A stretch of 64,000 nt of DNA from Pezicula radicicola (taxonomy: Eukaryota > Ascomycota > Leotiomycetes > Helotiales > Dermateaceae): positions 492,552 through 556,551 of the forward strand of contig PDUO01000019.1 in the NCBI GenBank assembly GCA_003008705.1, given 5' to 3'. Position numbers and translations under genes: made by a program. This document shows positions 23,607 to 35,863 of this stretch, in pieces (positions within the stretch are counted from its first letter, which is position 1; every line of letters starts with the position of its first letter). Below the pieces are notes generated by a model. It searched no databases. It worked only from the letters and a program-made list of their open reading frames with translations, and had not been told where the DNA came from.

Positions 23607-24888
23607 ATGGCTGCGACGGTGACTACATTCAGAGGCCTAATGGCACCGCCTCTGCGTCTGGCATCTCGCAATCTCCTCTCCGCTCCTTCAGTAGTAGCCT
23701 CGCGTTCCTTTGCCACCGAAACCTCCGCAACAGAGCTCCCTCCCAAACGACGGCCGACATACTTCAAAGACAAGCTCAATGCTGTTCCCTCATTTAGTGA
23801 ATTTCTTGGCATGCCAGAAGAGACTCTAACCAACGAAGAGGCTCTCGAATTGCGTACAGCAATGGTTGGGCCGCGTGGGAAGCAGAAGCAGATCACACGA
23901 CTTCCGGAATGGCTAAAGACTCCTATACCCGATAATTCGAATTACAAAAAGATCAAGAAGGATCTACGAGGTCTTAACCTGCATACGGTCTGTGAAGAGG
24001 CTAAATGCCCCAACATCTCAGATTGTTGGGGTGGAAGCGATAAGAGCGCTGCGACGGCTACGATTATGTTGATGGGAGATACATGTACAAGAGGATGCCG
24101 ATTCTGTAGCGTCAAAACAAACAGAACTCCGCTACCTTTAGATCCTCATGAACCAGAACATACCGCAGAGGCACTGGCTCGTTGGGGACTTGGATACGTG
24201 GTTTTGACAACTGTGGATAGAGACGACTTGGTAGATGGAGGAGCCCGTCACTTTACGGAGACGATTATGAAGATCAAGCAGAAGAAGCCAGATATGTTGG
24301 TTGAAGCACTGACGGGAGACTATCAGGGAGACTTAGAAATGGTGGCCATGGTGGCAAAGAGCGGACTCGACGTTTTTGCACATAACATGGAAACTGTCGA
24401 GGAATTGACTCCCATGGTCAGAGACCGAAGGGCGACGTTCCGTCAGAGCTTGGCTGTGTTAGAGGCTGCAAAAAAGACTGTCCCATCACTAATAACGAAG
24501 ACAAGTATTATGCTTGGTTTGGGCGAGACGGAGGACCAACTCTGGGCGACATTACGAGGTAAGATCTGCTGCGACTGAGAATACGGTTTGTGATACTAAT
24601 CTGCACTAAATAGAACTCCGTAATGTTGATGTCGACGTTGTTACTTTCGGACAATACATGCGCCCCACAAAACGTCACATGAAAGTTGAAGAATACATAT
24701 CGCCAGAAGCTTTCGAGCTCTGGCGGAGACGCGCCCTTGATATGGGATTTCTTTATTGTGCTAGCGGGCCTCTCGTAAGAAGTTCATACAAGGCAGGCGA
24801 AGCGTTCATTGAGAACGTGCTGAAAAAGCGAAAGGGCGTGACCATTCTACGTGATGAAGCTACGGGAATGCAGAAGGCAATTGTATAA
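23607..24888 (+). CDS. LIP5: Lipoyl synthase, mitochondrial
   Basis: Exons 23607-24558 and 24614-24888 flank a 55-bp intron and give 408 residues, the normal length for a fungal lipoyl synthase. A basic N-terminus with [19 protein letters not shown] is a good mitochondrial presequence. The auxiliary 4Fe-4S cluster motif [12 protein letters not shown] is followed by the radical-SAM motif CTRGCRFC, then [10 protein letters not shown] and the C-terminal RSSY motif, whose Ser ligates the auxiliary cluster. The enzyme inserts two sulphur atoms into the octanoyl chain on lipoate-dependent proteins (for example pyruvate dehydrogenase E2 and GcvH). All key residues are present. It is a single-copy housekeeping gene. 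Confidence 0.97.
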
Positions 24889-27287
24889 CTATATTAGCCT
24901 GCAAGGTACCTCAACGTACATCATGGGCACTGGGATGGCGTTTCCTTATGGTGTATTGTGTAGCATTGCGGGAGTTCTGGGGCCGGGCATAGATGGTCCT
25001 GGCGGTTTCAACAGAGAAGGCCTACACTCGCGCAGAATAATGAAAGCTCGTCCACTTATATTTTAAGTTGATGGGCATGTATAAATCCTATGATTCTTCA
25101 TTTCCTTTCTGTTTTCCTATTTCTATACACAACTAATGCCCAACCCCGCGTTGAAAGGCACGAACAAAGTTTTCAATCATAGCAGGGAAGCTGCTCAGCA
25201 ACCATCCTTCTCACTTCGGCTGACTCAATAAAACGTTAGCCAGCATCACCAGGGCTCATTGCTAACTGAGCCACTAACCGGGCCTCCAAGCTAATCTCAT
25301 GGATTGCAACCATCTCGTTGTTCACGGGGTATCGCTCCTAGATCTGTCTCAAATTCAAGTCGCTAGAGCTCTGCCTTGCAGTCAGTCCTGGTCTTCACTA
25401 TTAGCTTGGTTGAAATCCCAAGGTCGTATTCGGCGATCTGAGACCAAAGTCTGGAGGAGGGAGCAGAGCCCAATTATCAACAACCATAACCTCGTAACGA
25501 ACTTCATCCTACCAGACTCTGTTGAAATGAGGTCGAACCCCGACTAGATTCAGTTATTAGACCCACTCCTCGAGGCAGTGCTAATGCGATGTCAAGGCCA
25601 TGTTATAATCTGCCTCATACTACTCATCTAATCACGAAGAGACAACACAGTGCATCATATGCCATCGTATTGTCACCGCACAAGGATGAATATCGTCAAG
25701 ATCCAAAGCATCAAGGTGTGAGATTCAAGGCTCTTTCTTCTCGCCCTCTACTTGCTGGTCTTGACGCACTTTCTGGTTCATCCAACCAAACTCTTTCGTC
25801 CTGATGGTAGCTACCTGAACACAGCCTTCTTGCCTAGACACTATTGTAATTATCTCGAATTCATTTACTAAGGTAGTGCCTAGAGCTGCAAGTCATTCTC
25901 ATCAAGAATGGCGGTCTGCTAGTAAATCTAGACTGCGAGGTCGTATTTGGCATTCAGAGTCCTGAGAATTGAACCGAGTCGGAGTCATCCTCTGGCTACC
26001 TTGAAAGATATTATGGAAATTGAACAAGGTCCTGTGTTCATTATGAAAGCCTGAGCTGTCGATTAGCAAAGGGCCGGTGTTTTGCTGTGCCGCCGGCCTA
26101 TATCACCCTCGGCGTTGAACTATGGACGTTTCTGCCCCAAGACTTCACTCCAGTCCAACCGCACTAGTACCAACACAACTGATCTGGAGAAGTTCTATTG
26201 CGCGAGTTTAATCCCTCTGCTGAGATTTTCAACGGTCTCCAAATAGCCCTTTTTCAGTACTCCCTGAGCATTCTACAATATAATCGCAGTTCCACAACCT
26301 TCAAGAATTTCAAGGATTTCAACAACACTAAAGAGAACGTTTACTCCGAAGACTAGTTACGGCCTCGTAAACTCGACATGCTAATACGAATGAAAATCTA
26401 CCTACAAGTTGGATCTCAGAACTTACAGTGTGGCTAAACAAACAACTTCCAAGGCCGCTAGAGCCTAGAGCTATGCTCAGCCCACCCATTGCCGATGTTA
26501 TCCCCAAGTGAATCTCGACGTTAGGCAGTGGTGTAGTGGTCTTTGTTACCGTACCGTAATTGCAAAGAAAATGTTGAAGTTTGAATCATGCCATGGTCAA
26601 ATGATTTCTGTAGCAGGGAAGTTCCAAGTGAATACGAGACACTGACAAAGAGACAAAGAGCCGTAAGCGAAAGATTCTACAGTAGAAATGTACATTCCCT
26701 TGAAAAAAAGTGGCGGGGTCACTTCAAAGGAAAACGCCAAATATGGGCAGAGTGAAAGATAAAGAACCACATACACTCTATTGAAGGAATGTGACATGGA
26801 AAGAATGCCTTAAGGGTTGATGACGATGGGATAGGGGGGGATAGGGGGGCAAATTCGCTTAGACAACAATACAGACTACCAACTGTGCCTGCGCTACGCT
26901 ACAGAGTTTACCGCAGCATCATGGTTTCGGTGAATTCACCTTGTGTTGAATAATTCAAGAGTAGACCGGTCTGACTCGAACAGCTTTTTAGGTAATTAAG
27001 AAAAGCAAGTTCTGGTTGGTGAATATTCGACGGTCACGTGTCGACAAGTGTGATGTGGCTAAGACATAGCCTTGCTTACTAAGACATCGTAGCTGAAAGC
27101 AGAATAGCGGGCTTACTATCGTCCTTTGTCCAGCAGTGTTCATAAATGCTCCGCCTCAATTCAAACATCCCCCGCGTGCGTGAATAATTCTGCCTCACTA
27201 ATCTACCTACCTGATTAACTACAAGGGTTATTACTGCTAATTTCATTCACAAAATAGCCGCGCGCAATTCTGTATCTCCATATATTC
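24889..27287. other. Long intergenic stretch without supported genes
   Basis: About 2.4 kb. Frames at 25299-25547 and 25589-25804 are unrecognisable. A G-rich block at 26828-26849 is listed separately. A tRNA-like sequence near 26524 was examined and rejected. I see no gene. Confidence 0.5.
26828..26849 (+). repeat. G-run block, potential G-quadruplex
   Basis: Runs of 3, 7 and 6 guanines are separated by ATA. The longest run can supply two tracts, so a four-tract quadruplex is possible on the plus strand. It lies about 440 bp before the next gene start. Confidence 0.5.
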
Positions 27288-28844
27288 TTGCTTTCCCTCA
27301 TAGTCATAGATGTTCATAGTCTTGCCCTCCTCTTCTCAAACATCTCCCAGCTGTTGCCATCACGAGCCCAAGGCACGAGGGGCATTACATACTTCTGCGT
27401 CAACAGCAACACCGATAAGATCAAGCTTGGACAGAAGCATTCATTCTCGGCAATAGCGCATTCTGTCATGGCAACTGAGAAGACGACAACACCCAAGTCA
27501 TCAAAGTTTCCTCATCGTCCCCAGAAGCTGAGCAGCAGAGACATCAAAGGCCGGGGATATTCTATATCGAGGGACGCCACCTCCCCTACCCGGGCTTATC
27601 GTGCGATATCAACTATCACAAGCAAAATGAAGAGCTTCCTAGGCTGGAACGACCAAACGGCCTTTGCTCGACCCCGTTTTGAAATCCCTGATGGTCTATC
27701 TGAAGAAGAACTAGGAGTCTATCGCATTCTCGACGAAGTCCTCGAAAATCGCTATGCAAGAGCCCAACAGCCATCTCACGTGGTTGTCATTACAGATCTT
27801 GCGAAAGATTACGACGATCTATCAGCTATGGTAGTTGTAAAGGAATATCATCGACTTGGGCTGATTATACTCGATGGATTTATCGCAAATCTAGACCCGG
27901 CCCAAGATCGTGCTCAGTTTGGTCGGGGAGCTTTAGATAAGTTGGGTTTACAGAACATACCAATTGCTGTTGGTTCTGATGGAACCGACAAAGGCCATAC
28001 ACCTTATGAATATGAATTTAAGATCTGCGATTTTATGGAAACTAAGCAGCAAGTTACGGAAACAGGGCAAGAGCTGCTTCTTCGACTATACAGGCGCGCG
28101 GAGCAGTACAACTACAAAATCAAAGTTCTCCTGACATCGTCATTAAGGGATATCGACATCTTTGTTCGGCAAGAACCAGAGTTGTTTATTAAATTCACTT
28201 CAGAAGTCATAATGCAAGGCGGATGCATACTTTTCCCTGACAATTTGAAGGCAGATCCGATGGCTGCAAATAACAATTTCGATATCGACTCCGCCGATCA
28301 TTTCCATCAATTCTTGTATAAGAATAAGATTAAATCAACCTCTTATACTAAAGTAGCTACTTTTGCGACTCCAATCACGTCAGGTCTATTTATGAAGTTA
28401 GCCGACGACGGACATCCGGTTGGTGTACATTTACGCAAGGTCCAGGCTCTACAGGACTTTGAATTCTACAGCCAAGCAGAGAATGAGGATCCTTCACAGC
28501 GCTTCCGGGAATGGATGGATGCAAAATGGTACTTAACTAATAAAACCGACTGGTTTAAGACCCATTCAGAAACGGATCTATATCCTAAGGGAGAAGAAGT
28601 TATTCCATATCTCACCCGAGTTACAGCATATGACGCATTACCTGCTGTTGGAAGCGCTGGAGATGATGCTCTAGATGCTCTAAGTATTCTAACCCGCGAT
28701 TCTGACACCCATAAATGCGTCGGAGTCGAGGACAAAGACGGCACTAAGCATCCTGGCTTAGACGGCGATCGAATGTCTCTGGCTATATGTACACTTATGA
28801 GGGGCTCTCTTTTGGCATCCATCCAGAATTTACCATCGCCATGA
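27288..28844 (+). CDS. Inosine/uridine nucleoside-hydrolase-like protein
   Basis: The intronless frame is 518 residues from 27288. An in-frame ATG at 27468 (MATEKTTTP) may be the true start and would give 458 residues. The region from about residue 165 shows VVVITDLAKDYDDLSAM, which resembles the N-terminal metal-binding Asp cluster of IUNH enzymes (PF01156) with altered spacing. Later, DPMAANNNFDIDSAD resembles the second active-site loop and GDDALDALSIL carries the C-terminal Asp. Classical enzymes split ribonucleosides to base and ribose. The fungal subgroup to which this seems to belong is uncharacterised, so the substrate is unknown. The first 60 residues include a hydrophobic stretch that could target the protein if used. 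Confidence 0.75.
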   Translation: MLSLIVIDVHSLALLFSNISQLLPSRAQGTRGITYFCVNSNTDKIKLGQKHSFSAIAHSVMATEKTTTPKSSKFPHRPQKLSSRDIKGRGYSISRDATSPTRAYRAISTITSKMKSFLGWNDQTAFARPRFEIPDGLSEEELGVYRILDEVLENRYARAQQPSHVVVITDLAKDYDDLSAMVVVKEYHRLGLIILDGFIANLDPAQDRAQFGRGALDKLGLQNIPIAVGSDGTDKGHTPYEYEFKICDFMETKQQVTETGQELLLRLYRRAEQYNYKIKVLLTSSLRDIDIFVRQEPELFIKFTSEVIMQGGCILFPDNLKADPMAANNNFDIDSADHFHQFLYKNKIKSTSYTKVATFATPITSGLFMKLADDGHPVGVHLRKVQALQDFEFYSQAENEDPSQRFREWMDAKWYLTNKTDWFKTHSETDLYPKGEEVIPYLTRVTAYDALPAVGSAGDDALDALSILTRDSDTHKCVGVEDKDGTKHPGLDGDRMSLAICTLMRGSLLASIQNLPSP

Positions 28845-30890
28845 TACAAGTCAAAGCCTCTCTTTCAATAATGTTTGTTACCTAGGGATTTTTACCTTAG
28901 CATAAGTACTGTAATACTAAGGCTTGCAATTGGGCAACATCTCATAGATTATGCGGGCGGAGATAAAGAAGTACACCAACGCCTAGATCAATTGCGGGAT
29001 TGTCTCCTATGGATTTCATACAAGGCAATGATTATGGATTAAGAACTATCCAACTTATTTCGATCCTGGAAATTCCTATAAATCAACACTCCACCGAATT
29101 AAGTTATAGGGGCACATCCATTACAACATAACAAAATCAGTACATCATATCTCGGCGACGTATGCTACGAGTAGAGAGTAAAGACATTGCTAGAAACGAG
29201 ACGTAAAACTGCGGGTTTGGATAGGTATTGGGATTGGGATTGGGATTGGGATTGGGATAAACGGAAACAGGAGTTCGGAAGGAGATAAGCGGAATTGGTA
29301 AAGCTTGGTTGGGATCCAAGTTGATGGGATGGGTTGGGGCTTTTGGGGTAGGTGACGGACGAAAACATGGACTACTGGCGTTGGCGGCTCTTTGCTGTTA
29401 CTTACTTGCGGCACTTGGATGAACTCTCGAGGCTTTGATGGATACTACAAGATTAAAGATGCATTTGCTGGTGGTTTGGAATTTTTGTGTACATGCATGT
29501 AATAGATCATATTTCTTTTTCTCAAATTAATGCGATGATTTGCAAAGAACATGAGATTAGCTTGTCATACTTATTATTTACAACATTGCCATTATTTTCA
29601 CTAACAAACCGTTATTGGGGCTCAATGCTCATTCTGACAATACCACTATATGCCCAGTACGGTTTAGCGTCCTTTAGCAAATGTCAAGCCAGCTGCACTT
29701 GGACGCTTTCATACAACAATGAGTTATTCCGTCATTGAATGAATCACTAAACATAAATCCCTCCTTTCACAGCTAGTTCACTACAAAGCCTCCCAAACCT
29801 CTAAACTTCAAATCCAAACTCCACAAATCACTATAAAAAACCTCTGTGTCATCTTACATATATGCTACGGAGTAAACGAATTACGGTCAATTAACCTCGC
29901 TAGTCGCCAAGTCGCCTATCCCCGAAAGCCGAGGAGTTGCAGATGCAGGTGCGGATGTAAGATGTAAGATACAAGTGTACAGCCACGATAATCATCTAAC
30001 CCCTAGAATGCTTGGAAAGAGTTATGAATAGTATTACGGTGTTAGTGTTACTACATTGTATTACGTGAGTTTTTGTTGGGTACTCTATAATTTGGGAAAT
30101 ATTCCGTAGTTGGTAGAATTGATAAATGATGGTACGAAAGGTATGACGTATGGTTGTGGGAAAGTAGTGGTGAGATTTACTGTGGGTAGAAGGTTGAAGT
30201 TTGTGTGGTTGTACTGTGGTTTTTATGGAAGTGGGTAATAGTGGGATGTAGGAATGGGAATGGGGCGGGGGATGGATGTACTTTAGGGTGGTGTAGTTTG
30301 GAGTTGATATGAAATCTATGTTAGGAGTAGGGTAGGGTTTAAGGGTTTGTTGTAGGTGTAAATGCAAATGTGGATATGATCGTGGATCTGGTCGTTGTTT
30401 TACTTTTAGGAAGGGTAGAATTATTAATTATAAGTAAATATCATGGATTGTCTATAATAGTAATTGTTTTTGAGTAGATATACTTGCCTTTTAATAGTAG
30501 ACTTTACGTGATATAATGTCTTTATAGATGCTTATCAAGTGTGAACTTCTACTTCTACTAAAAGTATCACAGATATCTATTACACTTTCTTTTACCCAAG
30601 AGACAACTTAGTAATTGCCAGCCGAAAATTAGGTGGTTATGCATACACGGAATCTACCGCTATTTTATATGTATAAATGCCCCCTTCAGACCTCATTTTA
30701 TTCTACAATGGAGTCCCATTTACAGGTTCACAGTAATTCTCAGTTACCATACCATCCAACTATAACCGGACTTCACTTATGTAAGTAGGAGCGCTATAGT
30801 CTAAAAGTTCGGTATTCTTGATTCTGTTTATAATTATACTGTTTTTATACTCGGAAGATTAATTACTGTTTTTGTCATTTCATTGTAATC
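28845..30890. other. Intergenic, low-complexity rich
   Basis: About 2 kb without supported genes. It holds the hexanucleotide repeat at 29227-29256 and a strand-asymmetric G/T-rich stretch (about 30000-30370) that generates a spurious minus-strand frame. Confidence 0.5.
29227..29256 (+). repeat. (ATTGGG)5 microsatellite
   Basis: Five perfect copies of ATTGGG. The unit resembles a degenerate telomeric hexamer, but flanking sequence is ordinary, so this is read as an interstitial microsatellite. Confidence 0.9.
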
Positions 30891-31325
30891 ATGAGTGACA
30901 TTTTTGATTTGAGACTTTTGGGATCCCGATATCAAACTATCAACTTTGAGCCTTGGCCGTGGTCCTTGCCACTGAAGCGCAGTCGTAGGCATTCTCACAG
31001 CCGCCTTGCACAGCGCAAGGCTCTTGTGTGACGACTTCCAAAACGTAAAATCCCCTGACAAAACAATCAAACCTATCGCCGAGGATCTGAACTCTATTGT
31101 TAACGTTTTATCTTCTCTGGAGGAAGCTATCCAGGTAATGACGAAGCTCAAGAAGTGCTGCACGAGATTAATAGGGCAAATGTCAAAATTGCGGCTAGTA
31201 ATTGCAACAAGGCATGTACAGACTTTCGAACCAAACGTAACAAATGGATAAAATACTCCACTTCCGGTAAAATGAACTGGCGAGATAGATTCAGGGTTGG
31301 TTTCTGGGTCGAGAATTACGACTAA
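30891..31325 (+). pseudogene. Relic of a fungal STAND/NLR N-terminal domain gene
   Basis: Broken frames read as the N-terminal helical domain found on fungal STAND (NLR-like) proteins and on the azaphilone-cluster protein L family (PF17111 type). An ATG at 30891 (MSD) opens one frame. A second frame gives VVGILTAALHSARLLCDDF and IAEDLNSIVNVLSSLEEAIQ. After a shift near 31133, a third gives EVLHEINRANVKIAASNCN and, at the end, KWIKYSTSGKMNWRDRFRVG, which is very characteristic. A stop follows at 31323-31325 and no NACHT or repeat domain follows. It is a truncated, frameshifted remnant of an immunity- or incompatibility-type gene. Confidence 0.65.
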
Positions 31326-31398
31326 AATTATACATTCGAGTACTCTTAAACCAAATCTTCCGAGTCAAAGTACCCAAAAATATCTCCCAACCACCCAC

Positions 31399-34300
31399 TC
31401 AAACACAAGTTAGCGTAGCATTAACACTCAAATCAGCATCAAACCCCGAATGTTCTGCCAAAGCAAAAACATAGTCTCCCCTCTCCAAAACCCACTCAAA
31501 CTCCCGATTAACAACTGGTAAATACCGATCAACCTCTAGTTCCATCTGCACACTTCTGACCTCCCCCGGCTCAAGATACACACGTTGAAAAGCAACCAAT
31601 TGCTTAACAGGCCTTGTAGTACTCGAAACACGTGCAAGAAGGTATACTTGTGCCACATAACTGCCTTCTAACTGTCCAGTATTCATCACATCAACCGAAA
31701 AGAAGATTGTATCGCCATTTGTGAAGGTTTCGGTACTGCTTGAAGAATAAATATTGAAGGAGGTTGTGGTGAAGGTCGTATATGATAATCCATATCCGAA
31801 ACTATATGTTGGCGCCCATGGAGTATCGGCGTAATATCTATACCTCGCCGTAGTTTTATAATTATAAAAAACTGGTAATGTTCCCACATCATAAGGTACA
31901 CTTAATGGTATTCTACCTCCCGGATTAAAGATCCCAAAGAGTACATCTGAAATTGCTTGACCTCCTGATTGACCTGGGAAGAAAGCATTTATTACTGCTG
32001 CTGCTTTGGAATAGTAGTCTGGGATGGCGAAGGGTCGACCTCCTTGGAGGACTAGAATCACGGGTTTGTTGAGTGCGAATATGGCGTTCGTTAGTTGGGT
32101 TTGGTTGGTGGAGAGGTTGAGTGTTGATCGGTCTCCTCCTTCTCCGTCCGAATCCCAGTTTGCGCCTACTGCTAGAACTATTATATCTGCGTCGCTTGCT
32201 ATGTCAACGGCTTTTTGGATTGAGTTGGTGCGATCGACGAGGTTCCAGAAGAGTTCAATCTCGGCGTTGAGGGATCCTGCGTTCGCTATCTTCTGATATA
32301 GGTTGTAGGCTTGGAATTCGAGCCGTAGATTGTGGGTATTGCCGGGTAGAAATTTGAATGGTGCTCCGCCTGCAGGAGGAAGGGTAGAATTTGCTTCTGT
32401 GAAGGCGATGCCAGGGATATTTGATTGAATGGTTCCACTTGTAGTCAGTTCTGTGTGTTGAACAAGGATATTGTCGATGTATAGCTTGGCTGTGGTATTT
32501 GCACTCAAGGCAACTCCTATCCATCCATCAACTTCCCCATCAACAGGTACCGTAAGTTTTCCTTCCCAGATCACACTGAAATTGTTTGAAGGTAGACCAT
32601 TTGGAGGATACAGACCCCAGTCTCGGTTTGGAGCCTCTTGTTGCTGGAATATTGCTTCTTGAAAATTGGTGTCCGCGTAATAAGTACCGAGAAGTCCTCC
32701 TGCTGTGCCGTTTGGAGTTGATAAAAGGTAGCCTGGGATATTACGCTGAGCATTGAAATACCAGTCATTAACACCCCAACTAGAGACAAGCTTCACACTT
32801 GAAGCATTGGCTGCGAGGTATTCCTTTATTGCTTGGCGAATTGTGCTTGATTGTGATGTGGGATAGGCACCAAATTGGCCTGAGTAGCCTCCCTGGTTAG
32901 AAGTAAGTGTCTGGAAAATTGTGATATAATCTTGTTTTTACTCACATAGTTGAGTACATCTCCAAACGGCCCGATCAGCGCAATCTTGTTAGTACCTTGA
33001 GCAATCGGTTTTAATGGAAGTGTCTCGTCTCGATTCTCAAGCAAAACAATGCTCTTGTGTGCTGCTTCAAGGGTCAATGGTATATGTGCCGCTGTAAGTG
33101 CATTCGAATTGATATAATCCGGTATGTATGGATCCGAAAACAGCCCAAGATCATATTTAGCTCCCAAAACCTTTCTAGCGTGTGATTGCAGTGTAGAAAG
33201 TGCTACAGATCCATTTGCAATAAGTTCAATCGTTGAATTGAGATAGGTATCAATTGGGTAATCGTAAAACTGTATCATGCCGCCTATACACCATGTAAGT
33301 AAACTATCAGGTAATCGGGCGTAGAACTCACCAGCATTGAACCACTGCTTTATCGCATCTGCCGGAGAGGCAGCAACTTTATGTCTGGTTTGGAGCATAA
33401 TCATTCCCGTATCATCAGCAATGACAAAGCCATCAAATCCCCAATCTTCCATAGCTTGATATAGCATTGGATTAATATGTGATGGGATAGCATCTAGTTC
33501 AGAGTATGCCATCATGATTCCCTTTGCTCCCCCTAGATCTATTGTTGCTTTAAAGGGTCGCAACATCTGCTCCATCACCTGACGGGTCCCAAGAACCATC
33601 GAAGGAGCGCCATTGATACCCCCCTGCACACTGCCATGAGCTGCAAAGTGCTTAACCACAGGAATGACAGCATCGGAATCCGAGAGGGAACCGTTTTTCG
33701 ACATTCCTGAAATATTTTAGCTACCTCGTCTTATTAATTGGCGCGATACACTGGAAAAGCACCTACCAGAAGTCATGGCCACGCCCATTTTCGAGGTCAA
33801 CATCATATCCTCGCCCCAAGCTTCTTGCACTGTATCCATTTTAGAAAAGGTCCAAGTCTTGGATTTAGTCCTCACCTCTTCCCCATCTCGGATCCAGTCC
33901 CAGGTCGAGAACCGGTGAAAAACAAGCATGGATCCCAATACTCCTAGCTTCACTTCCAATTGCTCTTCCTACTCTATGCACCATCTCAGTATCAAAGCTT
34001 GCAGCCATCCCAATGCTCTGTGGAAACATCGACTGTTTAAAAGAGCCTACGCCATGGAGACATTCCCCAAACTGCATGATTGGGATGCCTAGCCTGGATT
34101 TTGCCGTGTTGAGTTCCTGAAACGAGTTGTATTGTGTTGAGTTCGTTGCATACATATCGTGAATAACACCGATTCCAGCACTAGGTGCAAAGCGGGTTGC
34201 GAAATCATAAAGTGAATTGTCGGATTTGGGTCCTATGACATTATCTGCGAACATGAGATGAAGTTGCATGACTGTGAGTGTTAGCTTGGTATTCAGCATA

Positions 34301-34575
34301 GTAGATATATGTAAAGGACATAGTCATTTTAGTCTCCATCCTACTGGTAGGCTGACATGACAAGATTAAGAAGAGTCCTCACCAAGCTCGGGAACCGTCA
34401 TATTAGCCACTAGATTATCAAGAAACGATTCCTTCTGTGCCGAGTATGCAGCATCATGTCGTCGGTCTTTATAATTAGCTTCAAGAAATGTCTGAAGCTG
34501 GGAAGATGCAGGCACTGCATGGAATAAAATGCTTATCCCGAGACATGTCGTCCAGGCAAGAAGCTTAGAAACCAT
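31399..34575 (-). CDS. Secreted GH3 beta-glucosidase-like enzyme with PA14 domain
   Basis: Six exons (34575-34383, 34271-33876, 33829-33767, 33706-33332, 33283-32946, 32892-31399) join in frame to 952 residues. A signal peptide is evident (MVSKLLAWTTCLGISILFHA..), and many Asn-X-Ser/Thr sites suit an extracellular glycoprotein. GH3 blocks: DPRWGRVQEAWGED, KHFAAHGSVQGG, MAYSELD, and the nucleophile region GFVIADDTGM with DD where SDW is more usual. A PA14 module (GTYYADTNFQEA to YIDNILV) is inserted before the second domain (VLAVGANWDSDGEGGDR). A fibronectin-III-like domain (SFGYGLSYTTF onward) closes the protein. It probably removes terminal glucose or a related sugar from cell wall oligosaccharides; substrate is uncertain. 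Confidence 0.9.
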
Positions 34576-35863
34576 CTCGCCAAACAGAGCAAAATATAAA
34601 ACGGGAATCTTGTTCTAAACACTAGCCATAATCAACGTTCTTATATTACCGTTGAAGACTTCTGAACAATTTGCTTCCGAAGATTTAAACTGAAAGCTCC
34701 TCGAATGAATAACAGGGAAACAGGTATCAATTAAAGCCAAGTATTCAGACAGTGCGGGGCTTGATCATGATATAATGTCGTGCCGTTGAGCCGCGCTCAA
34801 TATTTGTTCTGCAACGCCTCCCTCTTTGGAGCTTGCGAGAGGTTGGGGTCTTGCTTTGAGAGAACTCCAGGATGAAAACTACAATAGCGATGCCTGTTCG
34901 CTTCTTGTGTAACGTTACGGTTGTGGCGCGTTGGAGAGTGGGTTGATGGACAGGTACTTCGGGAGATGAGCGAACTACAGGGAAGCAGCCACGTGACTCT
35001 AATGAAGTTTTCTGGTCACTAAATATTTGTAATTAGGACGTCTTGAGGTTTTTTCTTACTATTATGCCAGTACAGTAAAGCGGCAAAGGTAAACAAACAC
35101 GCTAGGTGCATACTAATATTAGTGTGTCACGTGCACGAATAGGTCCTTTACTTAGGGTATCATACTTTGGAACTAATTTGGTTGGAGTATGAGGTATGGA
35201 AGACCACGATCTTAAAATCATGAGAATTGAGGACCTAAAGACTTTTTGCAATAGAAGTTGTTTTACGGTAACTTTCCTCGGCTACCACAGTGAGAGAGAT
35301 GTTTCTAGAAGTCTACCTTATTTTTGTTCTAAAGCTTGAATCAAGTTTAAATTTTGAATGGCACTACATATTAAGTGGTGGCATACAAGGACATAGATAC
35401 GGCATGATATTTGGGAGATCAAGTGGTAGCAGTTGAATGGTCGCTTAACGACATCCGTTCTAAAGGAAGAAATTTAATGACTGACTTGAACCTAGTGCAT
35501 CCATTACCATTTTCAAAAGTTCAACCTCCATAAATTTAGAAATTGAGAGCCCTGTGTGACGGTAAGGCAGAGTCAAATTCTCCATCATCACCAATCAGTG
35601 CTTAGTTGAGGCTTATCATGGTCATCTTGAGCAAAATCGACTGGGCCACAAGCGACGAAATCAAACACGCCCTGGAAAGGCTACGACCGTAAGAATTTGG
35701 GGCAGAGACTGAGGTTTATCTTGGGGTATCCCCGTATAATTCATCTCTTGGTAATTTACTCTACTCAGTATATAATTAGGTACAATATTTTTCTCAAAAT
35801 CTCAGGCAAGCCATGATTTTTATTATCTAGGGTTTTTTTACTGCCTACTTTTTCGCTTTGCAG
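34576..35863. other. Intergenic, promoter of the secreted GH3 gene
   Basis: About 1.3 kb without a supported gene. It holds the promoter of the secreted GH3 gene (minus strand). CACGTG occurs near 34990 and CACGTGCAC near 35128. Confidence 0.45.

Noticed and set aside
23387..23896. Long minus-strand frame of 169 codons
   Set aside because: It lies antisense to the lipoyl synthase presequence and N-terminus, has no domain, and its composition mirrors the sense codons.
25299..25804. Two plus-strand frames of 71-82 codons downstream of lipoyl synthase
   Set aside because: No domain and no codon pattern distinct from the surrounding sequence; minus-strand translation was also uninformative.
26524..26600. 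tRNA-like stretch with GTGTAGTGGTC and GTTTGAATC resembling A and B boxes
   Set aside because: No acceptor-stem pairing, the T-arm does not pair, and the anticodon region would need a 17-nt loop. I do not support a tRNA gene.
29227..29256. ATTGGG repeats as a telomere or internal telomeric seed
   Set aside because: Fungal telomeres are usually TTAGGG; this is a different unit, only five copies long, and flanked by normal genes.
29996..30367. 123-codon minus-strand frame rich in His, Thr, Pro and Tyr
   Set aside because: It arises from a strand-biased G/T-rich stretch that lacks stops by composition. No domain is present.
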